Assembly (NCBI RefSeq): GCF_017744135.1
Contig: NZ_JAGHQU010000003.1
Span: 248,001 to 312,000, forward strand
Source of the DNA: Endozoicomonas sp. G2_2
GTDB lineage: Bacteria; Pseudomonadota; Gammaproteobacteria; Nevskiales; Salinisphaeraceae
Reading direction: 5' to 3'
DNA length: 64,000 nt
Below, piece after piece: positions 54,889-62,631 of the stretch. The notes below the pieces were generated by a model that did not search any database, had not been told where the DNA came from, and worked only from the letters and a program-made list of their open reading frames with translations. Both the position numbers and the translations under genes were made by a program. The stretch's first letter is position 1, and each line of letters starts with the position of its first letter.

Positions 54889-55222
54889 CGACTGACCTCC
54901 ACGCCGGCGCTCGAACGGCACCGTCGTGATGCGAAACGGCATCGACTGGATGCCGTTTGCAAGAATGCATGTTGGGCGTTGCGGGTGTTCGTCGCACTGC
55001 TGTTGTAGGCTTGCGGTACGAACGATGGCTTCGGCCGCCGGGCGAAGGGGGCAGCGACCGAAGTCAACGACGGTGTCCGCTGCGTAATGGGCCGTCGGTT
55101 GCGAACAGCCGCTGCCAGGGCCGCGCTAACAGCGGTTCGCAGGGTTCACGCGGATGTGCGGCCGGGCCTGTCGTCTCGCCGATGAGCACGAGGCGACAGC
55201 AGATCTTAAGGACTCACATGCC
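54889..55222. other. Spacer between arsA and the GGDEF gene
   Basis: 334 bp containing the hairpin above and no supported gene. A promoter for the diguanylate cyclase should lie in the second half. Confidence 0.45.
54934..54958 (+). terminator. Hairpin after the cstA-arsA operon
   Basis: Perfect 10-bp stem AAACGGCATC / GATGCCGTTT with a 5-base loop, 45 bp after the arsA stop. The T-run is short (TTT), so it may be bidirectional. Confidence 0.6.
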
Positions 55223-56389
55223 ATGGTGAGCTACCCGTTGCTGGCGGTAAGCGGGCGTCTGCACTATCGCCGGCTGGTCGATTTCCTGCGCGCCACGCGT
55301 GACCCGGAGTATCTGGCGGCGAAAGCCATGGATATTGGCGATTTCAGCCGCCTGGCGATTCTGTTTGCCGCGGTTTTTCTATGCGCCGCGATTATCTGGG
55401 ATCACGCGATCGATCCGATCAACGCCTCGCAGGCGGCCTGGTTGCGTGTGGTCGAGGCATCGGCCGTTCTCGCGTGGGTGGTGGCCAGTCGCGAGGATAT
55501 TCATTCCAGGCAGGCCCGCATCGCCGCCTTGCTAGCGCCGCTGTTCGTCGAGATCACGTTTCTCAAGATTCTGTCGATGCTTGATGGCGGCGGCTCCTAT
55601 GGCATGGGCGGCATTCTCTACGGCTATATCTTCGGGCCGTTTCTCGTACTCGCCCAACCGTTCGGTTTTGCCGTGCTGGTGCTTTTGATGCCGACGATAT
55701 TTCCTGCCGTGGCGGGCATGCTCGGGCTGTCCTTCGGCGTGGATATGGCGCTGTTCAGCGCCTATGTGTGGATGGGATTCGTGCCCATTGTGTTCATTCT
55801 GCTGACCTTCGAGTATCTCTATTGGAAAGTGTTCTCGTATCGCCGCCAGGTGGAGCGTCAGGCGATTACCGATGGGCTCACGCAGATTGCCAATCGCGGC
55901 CATTTCCTCAGCGAATCGGCACGTTGCCTGGAGCGGCATCGTCGATACGGGCATTCGGCATGCCTGCTATTCATCGACGTGGATCACTTCAAGACGATCA
56001 ACGACACCTATGGACATCGCGTCGGCGATGCAGCGATCCGTTATGTCGTGCGCACGGTCTTGCCGCTGGTTCGCGAAAGTGATCTTTTTGCCCGCTATGG
56101 CGGAGAAGAGTTCGTGGTGCTGTTGCAGGAAACCCCGGCAACGGTGGCCAGTGGCATCGCCGAGCGCATGCGTGCTGCCGTGGCCGCTCACGAGTTCAAG
56201 CCGGCGGGTCGCAACACCCGGCCGGTTACGCTGACCGTGAGTATCGGCGTGTCTTCGTTCGACCCGGGCCGGGATAGCCCGGATATCGATGTGCTGGTGC
56301 ATAACGCTGATCGGGCACTCTACGAGGCCAAGCGGCAGGGGCGCGATCGTGTGGTCAGCAATGTCGACGCCTTGATGCCGGCCTGCTAG
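55223..56389 (+). CDS. Membrane-bound diguanylate cyclase (GGDEF)
   Basis: A 388-residue protein synthesising c-di-GMP. About five or six membrane segments span residues ~45-220. The GGDEF domain at ~225-385 has DGLTQIANRGHFL, FIDVDHFKTINDTYGH, the active YGGEEF and the product-inhibition I-site RESD five residues before it. Starts at ATG 55223 after TTAAGGAC. Monocistronic. It is the second c-di-GMP gene in the window. Confidence 0.93.
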   Translation: MVSYPLLAVSGRLHYRRLVDFLRATRDPEYLAAKAMDIGDFSRLAILFAAVFLCAAIIWDHAIDPINASQAAWLRVVEASAVLAWVVASREDIHSRQARIAALLAPLFVEITFLKILSMLDGGGSYGMGGILYGYIFGPFLVLAQPFGFAVLVLLMPTIFPAVAGMLGLSFGVDMALFSAYVWMGFVPIVFILLTFEYLYWKVFSYRRQVERQAITDGLTQIANRGHFLSESARCLERHRRYGHSACLLFIDVDHFKTINDTYGHRVGDAAIRYVVRTVLPLVRESDLFARYGGEEFVVLLQETPATVASGIAERMRAAVAAHEFKPAGRNTRPVTLTVSIGVSSFDPGRDSPDIDVLVHNADRALYEAKRQGRDRVVSNVDALMPAC

Positions 56390-56425
56390 CGCCGAAGCGC
56401 GGCCAGCGGTCGACCAATCGGTCGC

Positions 56426-57451
56426 TCAGTCCAGCAGCCGGATTTTCAGGCGGCGAACCAGTTCGCCGGCCTGATCCGCGGTGAGATGGCGGGCGAGCAC
56501 GACGGTGCGGTTGCGCAGGTTCATCGCCACACGGGCCTTGCTGTCCGCGAAGACCGAGACCGGGCTGGGTTCCGGCGTGTCTTCGCTGACCGTGGTCACC
56601 GGCAGGGTGAGCGTCTGCCGCCGGTTTTCCGGATTGTAGTAGTCGTCTACCTCGTCCGCGGTGCCGTGACGTACGTAGATGCCGCCGATATGGGTCCGTG
56701 GATAGCGGCCGCGATCGCCACCGGCGACTACGGTCAGTGTGGTGTCGTCGATCACGATTCGGGCCAGCGGCGTGCGTCGCGAGGCCGTTAGGCTGGCGGC
56801 TGCCCCGGTAAGGCCGATCGTGATGATCGCGATGGCGGCGATGGGCAGTAGGGTCAGGACCGCGATATCCGGAAAGTGGGTGTCCAGCCAGAGCGCGAGC
56901 GCGCCGAAGACGATCGCCGCATCGACCACGACGCTCAGGAGCCGGTTCAGCGGACGCCAGCGATTCTGGAGCACGTCGAGCGCGACCGCGCCGTCGCGGC
57001 GCCGGCGTTCGATTATGGTGGGGGCGTCGTCCGCGATACGCCGTGTCGAGAGCGCCATCAGCGCAACGGCGGCGGCGAGAACCGCCATGCCGGCCAGCGT
57101 GACGTCGAGGGGCATGCGATGCGACGGGCCGGCGAATGGCGTGAGCCAAAGGCCCAGTCCGATGATCGCGAGTATCGCCCCGGCGAGGCAGGCCCCGGCC
57201 CAGCGCGTGCGCCCGCGCGCGCACTGCACCAGTGCGGCGAGCGCCAGCACGGGGACCGCCCACGCGAGCAGCGGCGACACGGTATCCGATGCGGACGGCC
57301 GCTCGAGCCCCGCCAATGCATCGAGTACGCCACGCGTGACCATGAAGCCGGACGGCAACGACCCGTCCCCCAGCGTCAGCCAGGGTGTGAAGTACAGCAG
57401 CAGCAGCGCAGCGGTCAGCGCGGCCGGCGTCCAGCGGGCGTTCAGTTCCAA
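56426..57451 (-). CDS. Membrane protein of unknown function
   Basis: 341 residues with about six hydrophobic segments (residues ~10-28, 62-78, 88-104, 119-136, 174-190 and 197-220) followed by a ~120-residue cytosolic C-terminal domain. That domain looks beta-rich (LARIVIDDTTLTVVAGGDRGRYPRT, then HIGGIYVRHG) and ends in a helix KIRLLD. No family recognised. It converges with the diguanylate cyclase gene; the sqdB gene lies 115 bp upstream on the same strand. Confidence 0.75.
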   Translation of the reverse strand: MELNARWTPAALTAALLLLYFTPWLTLGDGSLPSGFMVTRGVLDALAGLERPSASDTVSPLLAWAVPVLALAALVQCARGRTRWAGACLAGAILAIIGLGLWLTPFAGPSHRMPLDVTLAGMAVLAAAVALMALSTRRIADDAPTIIERRRRDGAVALDVLQNRWRPLNRLLSVVVDAAIVFGALALWLDTHFPDIAVLTLLPIAAIAIITIGLTGAAASLTASRRTPLARIVIDDTTLTVVAGGDRGRYPRTHIGGIYVRHGTADEVDDYYNPENRRQTLTLPVTTVSEDTPEPSPVSVFADSKARVAMNLRNRTVVLARHLTADQAGELVRRLKIRLLD

Positions 57452-57566
57452 CGGCGAAACAGTCGGTTCACGGGTGGATTGGCAGTATAGGCCAGTCCCG
57501 GGTGAACCGGATTAACGACCGCAGCCAGCAACGCGATGCCGGCCCGGCGCCGGCGCTGTGCAATCC

Positions 57567-58760
57567 TCAGGATGCGGCCCGCTGGCGCGGCTGTTCGCGC
57601 GGCTGGACCCACTGCGAGGTCGCCACGATGCGCGCGTCGTCGCAGCGGTCGGCATAGCGCTGGGCGATATCGATGATCTCGTTCAACAGGCTCCCACGCA
57701 GAGTGGTGGGCTCGAGTCCGAGATCGAGAAGACAGGCGTTGTCCACGCACAGATCGTTTTCGGCGGCCTCGCGGCGCGGATTGTCCAGATAGGCGATTCG
57801 TGCGCCGGTCATGTCGGCGACCAGCCTGGCGAGTTCGCCCACGCGCCAGGTTTCGGTCATCTGGTTGTAGATGCGCACACGCTCGTTACGCTGCGGCGCG
57901 TTGCCGATCGCCATCTCGATACAGCGCACCGTGTCCTGGATATGGATGAAGGCACGGGTCTGGCCGCCGTGGCCGTGCACGGTGAGATCGTGGCCGACCG
58001 CCGCCTGCATGAGAAAACGATTGAGCACGGTGCCGTAGTCGCCGTCGTAGTCGAAGCGGTTGATCAGGCGTTCGTCCAGCCGCGTCTCGCGGGTCTGCGT
58101 GCCCCAGACCACGCCCTGGTGCAGATCGGTGATCCGCAGGCCGTCGTTCTTGTTGTAGAAATAGAACAGCAACTGATCCTGGGTCTTGGTCATGTGGTAG
58201 ATGCTGCCCGGGTCCGGCGGGAACAGGATCTCGCGCTGGGTGCGCGTGCCGGTGCTGTCGTCCACCTCGACGGTGAGATAGCCCTCGGGAATGCGCAGGC
58301 CGCCGCCGTAGCCGTAGACCCCCATCGTGCCCAGGTGCACCAGGTGGGCATCCACGCCGGTCTCGACCAGCGCACAGAGCACGTTCTGGGTCGCGGCGAG
58401 GTTATTCTCGACCGTGTAGCGTTTCGCCCGGGCATGCTTCATGGAATAGGGTGCCGAGCGCTGTTCGGCGAAATGCACGATGGCATCGGGCGCGAGGCGG
58501 TCGATCGTGGCTTCGAGCCGGTCGTACTCGCGGGCCACGTCCATATGCAGCGCGGCGATGGTGCGGCCGGTGATCTGTTTCCAGGCATTCAGCCGCACGT
58601 CAATCGGCGCGATCGGCGTCAGCGAACTCACACCGAGTTCGTTATCGATATGCCGGCGTGAAAGGTTGTCCACGATGGTTACGTCGTGGCCCTGGCCGGA
58701 CAGGTGCAACGCCGTTGGCCAGCCGCAGAAACCGTCGCCGCCGAGTAGCAGTATCTTCAT
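57567..58760 (-). CDS. sqdB: UDP-sulfoquinovose synthase
   Basis: Makes UDP-sulfoquinovose from UDP-glucose and sulfite, the head-group donor for the sulfolipid SQDG. The 397-residue protein is an extended short-chain dehydrogenase with LLLGGDGFCGWPTALHLSGQGHDV, the NAD site IVDNLSRR, and HFAEQRSAPYSMKHARAKRYT, HLGTMGVYGYGG, YHMTKTQDQLLFYFYNKNDGLRITDL and GGQTRAFIHIQDTVRCIE, all closely like plant/cyanobacterial SQD1. The ATG at 58760 is 2 bp after the glycosyltransferase stop. The extended upstream frame is not part of it. Confidence 0.96.
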   Translation of the reverse strand: MKILLLGGDGFCGWPTALHLSGQGHDVTIVDNLSRRHIDNELGVSSLTPIAPIDVRLNAWKQITGRTIAALHMDVAREYDRLEATIDRLAPDAIVHFAEQRSAPYSMKHARAKRYTVENNLAATQNVLCALVETGVDAHLVHLGTMGVYGYGGGLRIPEGYLTVEVDDSTGTRTQREILFPPDPGSIYHMTKTQDQLLFYFYNKNDGLRITDLHQGVVWGTQTRETRLDERLINRFDYDGDYGTVLNRFLMQAAVGHDLTVHGHGGQTRAFIHIQDTVRCIEMAIGNAPQRNERVRIYNQMTETWRVGELARLVADMTGARIAYLDNPRREAAENDLCVDNACLLDLGLEPTTLRGSLLNEIIDIAQRYADRCDDARIVATSQWVQPREQPRQRAAS

Positions 58761-58762
58761 TT

Positions 58763-59803
58763 TCAGACCTCCAGTGCCGGGGGATCGAAACGCAGCTGCG
58801 GGCGCCGTGCCGGCGCCAGTTGGGAGGCAAATTCCGCGGCCGATGCAGCCCAGCCGTTCGCGCGGGCATAGGCCAGGCCGGCAACGCCGTCGAGCTCGAT
58901 GGCGGCGCGCGCGGCGGCGCGCAGGTCGTCGTCGAGCACGCCGGTGACGTGCTGTTGCACGACCTGTTTCGGGCCGGTGACCGGGTAGGCCGCCACCGGC
59001 ACACCACAAGCCATGGCTTCCATGAGCACTAGTCCGAGGGTGTCGGTACGACTGGGAAAGACCATGCAGTCGGCCGCACAGATATGCCGCACCAGATCCT
59101 CGCCGAGACGCATGCCGACGAAGCAGGCATCCGGATAGCGGCGTTCGAGCGCGGCCCGCGCGGGACCGTCGCCGACCACCAGCTTGCTGCCCGGCAGATC
59201 GAGTTCGAGAAACGCCTCGACGTTCTTTTCGGGGGCGACACGGCCGAAGTACATGAATACCGGCCCGGCCAGATCGAGTGTCGCCGGTGTCACGGGGCGA
59301 AACAGCCGTGTATCCACGCCGCGACGCCAGAGTGCGAGGCGCGCAAAGCCGCGGTCTTCGAGATAGTCCGCCATGGGCGGCGTGCTGACCATGGTGCGCA
59401 CGCTGCGCCGGTGGAATACGTTGAGCACGCGATAGCCCAGCCCGACCGGAATCAGCGGCCAGCGGGCGTTGATGTATTCCGGAAACCGGGTATGAAACGA
59501 GGTGGTGAATCGCCAGCCGCGCAGACGGCAGTACAACCAGCCGGCCAGGCCCACGCTGCCTTCGGTCGCGATATGCACGGCATCGGGCACGAAGCGTTGC
59601 AGGCGTCGCGCCACGCCGGGCAACGGCGCGGCGGCGAGCCGAATCTCGTTGTAGGTCGGGCAGGGGACGGTGACGAACAGGCCGGGGTGAATCACGAGTA
59701 CATCGTGGCCGGCGCTTTCGAGTTCATCGACCAGCGCGGTCAGCGCGGTGACAACGCCGTTGATCTGTGGCTGCCACGCGTCGGTGAGTAGGGCAATGCG
59801 CAT
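58763..59803 (-). CDS. Family 4 glycosyltransferase, probable sulfoquinovosyltransferase
   Basis: A 346-residue GT-B retaining glycosyltransferase. The N-terminal domain starts MRIALLTDAWQPQINGVVTAL, with the TEGSVGLAGWLYCRLRGWRFTTSFHTRFPEYI block. The C-terminal domain has FMYFGRVAPEKNVEAFLELDLPG and the family signature PSRTDTLGLVLMEAMACGVPVAA. SqdX/SQD2 enzymes have this architecture. The gene abuts sqdB by 2 bp, so transfer of sulfoquinovose to diacylglycerol is the natural inference; a glucosyl or mannosyl transferase cannot be excluded. Confidence 0.85.
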   Translation of the reverse strand: MRIALLTDAWQPQINGVVTALTALVDELESAGHDVLVIHPGLFVTVPCPTYNEIRLAAAPLPGVARRLQRFVPDAVHIATEGSVGLAGWLYCRLRGWRFTTSFHTRFPEYINARWPLIPVGLGYRVLNVFHRRSVRTMVSTPPMADYLEDRGFARLALWRRGVDTRLFRPVTPATLDLAGPVFMYFGRVAPEKNVEAFLELDLPGSKLVVGDGPARAALERRYPDACFVGMRLGEDLVRHICAADCMVFPSRTDTLGLVLMEAMACGVPVAAYPVTGPKQVVQQHVTGVLDDDLRAAARAAIELDGVAGLAYARANGWAASAAEFASQLAPARRPQLRFDPPALEV

Positions 59804-60019
59804 GCGTCTCCTGATGGCGGCCGGTTGTCATAAGGAAAACCGGCTTTTACGGAAGCGCAGTCTGGTGTGTGTGTATAACCCCGCGATGACGGGTGGGTTG
59901 CGGTTTCGTGACAGTTGGCGTGTTTCTGGCGCGGAGTTTTGCCTGCGGACTGGGCTTTCGAGTCTTTTGGGCGACTCACGAGTTTGTCGTTCCTTTTGTT
60001 TCGCACTGCAGTGCGACTC

Positions 60020-60047
60020 ACTTTCTTTTGCTTGTCCAAAAGAAAGT
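60020..60047 (+). repeat. Conserved 11-bp hairpin, left end of copy 2
   Basis: Stem ACTTTCTTTTG / CAAAAGAAAGT, loop CTTGTC, identical to the copy 1 hairpins. Confidence 0.85.
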
Positions 60048-60451
60048 AAGCAAAGGAAAAGGACACCCGGGCACAGCGCCGGCGCAAAGCGCCGGTTCAC
60101 TCCGACACGCAGCGGCGACGGGATGCGTACAGAACTCGGATCGCTTTGGCGATCCTCAGACATGCTGTACGCACCGGCGCAGTGCGCCGGACACCCGTCG
60201 CCACTCCGTGTCTCCGTCCCCGTGCAACGGGCCTGAATACAAACGCCAGGCCCACAGCGAGAGTCACCTAACCCGACTGGCCGCCATTTGGATTGCGCCT
60301 CCGTTATAGTCGGATTGGGCAAACGCCTAATGCGACACAAAAGGCGCGACCTTGACCGAGCGACAGACTAGCTTGCCTGTACTGGGTCCCCTTGGGCGCA
60401 GGGCACCGATGCGTAGCATCGGCGCAAGACAGGGCGCCTTTTGTTTTGGCT

Positions 60452-60479
60452 ACTTTTATTTGGGCGAGCAAATAAAAGT
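60452..60479 (-). repeat. Diverged hairpin with compensatory changes, right end of copy 2
   Basis: Stem ACTTTTATTTG / CAAATAAAAGT, loop GGCGAG. Two stem positions differ from the other three copies, and both partner bases changed, so the 11-bp stem remains perfect. Confidence 0.85.
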
Positions 60480-60649
60480 GGCTCGCACAGCAGTGCGAAA
60501 CACCAAGCTCAAATCCGCCTAGATGATTGGTCTAGAGTCATTATCAGCCGCAGGCTTGCGACTCTGCATGCGAAGAAATGAACGCGGTCTCAGGCAGGAC
60601 CTCGAATCAGGCCCTGCCCGAGCCATGCGCGGCCGGATCCCGCCGCGGC

Positions 60650-61630
60650 CTATTCCTGCGGCTTGATCACCACCTTGCCCGACACCGACCGCGAGGCCAG
60701 CGCCTGAATGGCTTCGCCCCCGCGTGCCAGCGGATAGGTTCCGGAGATGTGCGGACGCAGCTTGCCTTCCGCCAGCCAGTTGAACAGCGTCTTGAGCTGT
60801 TTCTGGTTTTCTCCCGGTTCGCGCTGGGTGAACGAACCCCAGAATACGCCGACGATCGAGCAGCCCTTGAGCAGGGCCAGATTCAAGGGCGGTTTCGGAA
60901 TGGTGCCGGCCGCGAAGCCGATCACCAGCAGACGGCCGCGCCACGCGGTGCCGCGCAGGGCCTTTTCGGTCATGTCGCCACCGACCGGGTCGTAGACCAC
61001 GTCCACGCCCTTGCCATCGGTACGCGCCTTGATCGCGTCCTTGAGGTCTTCGTCGACGTAGTTGATGACCTCGTCCGCGCCGTGCTCGCGGCAGACGTCC
61101 AGCTTCTCGGTGCTCGACGCGGCGGCGATCACATGGGCGCCCAGCGCCTTGCCGATTTCGATCGCCGCCAGGCCCACGCCGCCGGAGGCGCCCAGCACCA
61201 GCAGGCTCTCGCCGGACTTCAGCGCGGCGCGGTCGGCCAGGGCGTGATAGGTCGTGCCGTAGGTCATCACGAAGGCGGAAGCCGTCACGTGGTCGACGCC
61301 GTCCGGCATCGGGATCACGCGGTTGGCGTCGGTCGCGATCTGTTCGGCCATGGCACCGAAGCCGGTGAACGCGATCACGTTGTCGCCGGCCTTGAGATGC
61401 TTCACGTTGTCGCCGACGGCGGCAACCGTGCCGGACAGTTCGCCGCCGGGAGAGAAGGGCAGGTCCGGCTTGAGCTGGTACTTGTCTTCGATGATGAGGC
61501 TGTCCGGAAAGTTCACCGCGGCGGCCTGCACGTCGATGAGCACCTGATCGGCGCCGACGTCCGGCGTGGGCATGTCTTCGACGACCAGCGTCTCCGGCGG
61601 GCCGAACTGCTTGCAGAGCAATGCTCTCAT
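60650..61630 (-). CDS. NADPH:quinone oxidoreductase family protein
   Basis: A 326-residue zinc-free medium-chain dehydrogenase. The N-terminal catalytic domain has PFSPGGELSGTVAAVGDNV, the cofactor domain has LLVLGASGGVGLAAIEIGKALGAHVIAAAS and VDVVYDPVGGD, and the C-terminus has LARGGEAIQALASRSVSGKVVI. It resembles the YhdH/NdmA-like quinone oxidoreductase group; the substrate is unknown. Starts at ATG 61630 after GGAGAG. Its neighbours, TetR and AtuA genes, hint at a shared catabolic theme. Confidence 0.9.
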   Translation of the reverse strand: MRALLCKQFGPPETLVVEDMPTPDVGADQVLIDVQAAAVNFPDSLIIEDKYQLKPDLPFSPGGELSGTVAAVGDNVKHLKAGDNVIAFTGFGAMAEQIATDANRVIPMPDGVDHVTASAFVMTYGTTYHALADRAALKSGESLLVLGASGGVGLAAIEIGKALGAHVIAAASSTEKLDVCREHGADEVINYVDEDLKDAIKARTDGKGVDVVYDPVGGDMTEKALRGTAWRGRLLVIGFAAGTIPKPPLNLALLKGCSIVGVFWGSFTQREPGENQKQLKTLFNWLAEGKLRPHISGTYPLARGGEAIQALASRSVSGKVVIKPQE

Positions 61631-61815
61631 TCCATCTCTCCTTCGTATCGTTATCTCGTGTCGGGCGCGGCCCGATTCGTGAACGGACGTTCGTTCAGCA
61701 TTCTGCCTGAATCGACGCCGCTTCGGGGCGTGCGCGCGAACTCATGGTTCTGCGGCTTTGAGTATGCCGCCGGTCCGGAGGTTCCGAACGAACCGGGCCC
61801 GGCGGGTTTTGTCGG

Positions 61816-62448
61816 TCAATCGACGGCGTAGCGCGCCAGGAATGTGGCCGCGGCCTCGTCACAACTACGTTGTACCTTGGCAGACGACGGTCGGCGTTCG
61901 TCGTTGAGCATGCGAGGCCAGAAAACCACGCTGGAAATCATGCCGAGAAACTGTTCCGCGGCGAGGCCGGGATCGGCGACACGCAGCGTGCCGAGCGCGT
62001 GCTCGCGTTCGATGAATGCCTTGACCGCAGCCAGAAACGGGCCGTGGCCGCGCTGTTCCAAGGCGTGTCCCATTTCCGGCAGCCGCAGCGCCTCGGCGAT
62101 CAGCGCGCGCACGAGCGGATGAAAATGCGGCGTCAGGATCAGCCGGGCGTAGTGCTGCGCGATCTCGGGCAGGACCGTCCGCGGTTGGCCGGCCGGCAAC
62201 TCGGCCAGCGACTCCGGCGACGCGTCGAGAAACGGGCGTTCGATGATCTGGGCGAACAGCTCGTCCTTGCTCGGGAAGTGTCGGTACAGCGTGGCGGTCG
62301 ACACATCGGCGGCGCGCGCGATGCGGCTCAGGCTGGTGCCGGAAAAGCCGCGATCGAGAAAACATTCGAGCGCGGCGTCGAGGATCGCATCGCGTTTTTC
62401 CTGTGAGATCTGGCGCTGGTAGGCGGCCGCCGGGCTGGCGCTGGGCAT
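61816..62448 (-). CDS. TetR family transcriptional regulator
   Basis: A 210-residue dimeric repressor-type protein. The N-terminal helix-turn-helix is clear: RDAILDAALECFLDRGFSGT, then SLSRIARAADVSTATLYRHFPSKDELFAQI. The C-terminal ligand-binding domain is helical and ends AAATFLARYAVD. The ATG at 62448 was chosen since upstream frame extension (to 63285) is antisense to the neighbouring AtuA gene. It is divergent from atuA and upstream of the quinone oxidoreductase; it probably controls one or both. Confidence 0.93.
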   Translation of the reverse strand: MPSASPAAAYQRQISQEKRDAILDAALECFLDRGFSGTSLSRIARAADVSTATLYRHFPSKDELFAQIIERPFLDASPESLAELPAGQPRTVLPEIAQHYARLILTPHFHPLVRALIAEALRLPEMGHALEQRGHGPFLAAVKAFIEREHALGTLRVADPGLAAEQFLGMISSVVFWPRMLNDERRPSSAKVQRSCDEAAATFLARYAVD

Positions 62449-62498
62449 GGGCGAGTCGGCTGTCGGTGATGTGCTCAGTCTAGCGTATTTAGCCCTAA

Positions 62499-62509
62499 AG
62501 TGAGTCACT
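62499..62509. promoter_or_regulatory. Palindrome AGTGA-G-TCACT, candidate TetR operator
   Basis: Perfect 5-bp inverted repeat around G, in the 183-bp divergent region between the TetR gene and atuA. Short, so a candidate only. Confidence 0.3.
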
Positions 62510-62631
62510 CGACTTGACTTAGAAAATGCCGCGTCGCAGTCTTTCTGTCGAACAGCCCGGGCGCCGGGTTCGCGGCAGACATGAGCGCCGCGACGCGGGG
62601 GCGGGCATCGCCACATGGAGTGACAATCGCC

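Larger units (their letters stand above)
59945..60510. repeat. Hairpin-rich composite repeat element, copy 2
   Basis: A ~560-bp intergenic block between the glycosyltransferase and quinone oxidoreductase genes. The left module (59968-60070) matches the right module of copy 1 in reverse, including GTTCCTTTTGTTTCGCACTG. The right end (60441-60503) is an inverted, diverged module whose hairpin keeps pairing by double compensatory changes. The core has hairpins CCGGCGC-AAA-GCGCCGG, GGATCGC-TTTG-GCGATCC and CCGGCGC-AGT-GCGCCGG, and CGATGC-TACG-GCATCG next to ACAGGGCGCC. No transposase. Frames inside are not genes. Confidence 0.8.
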
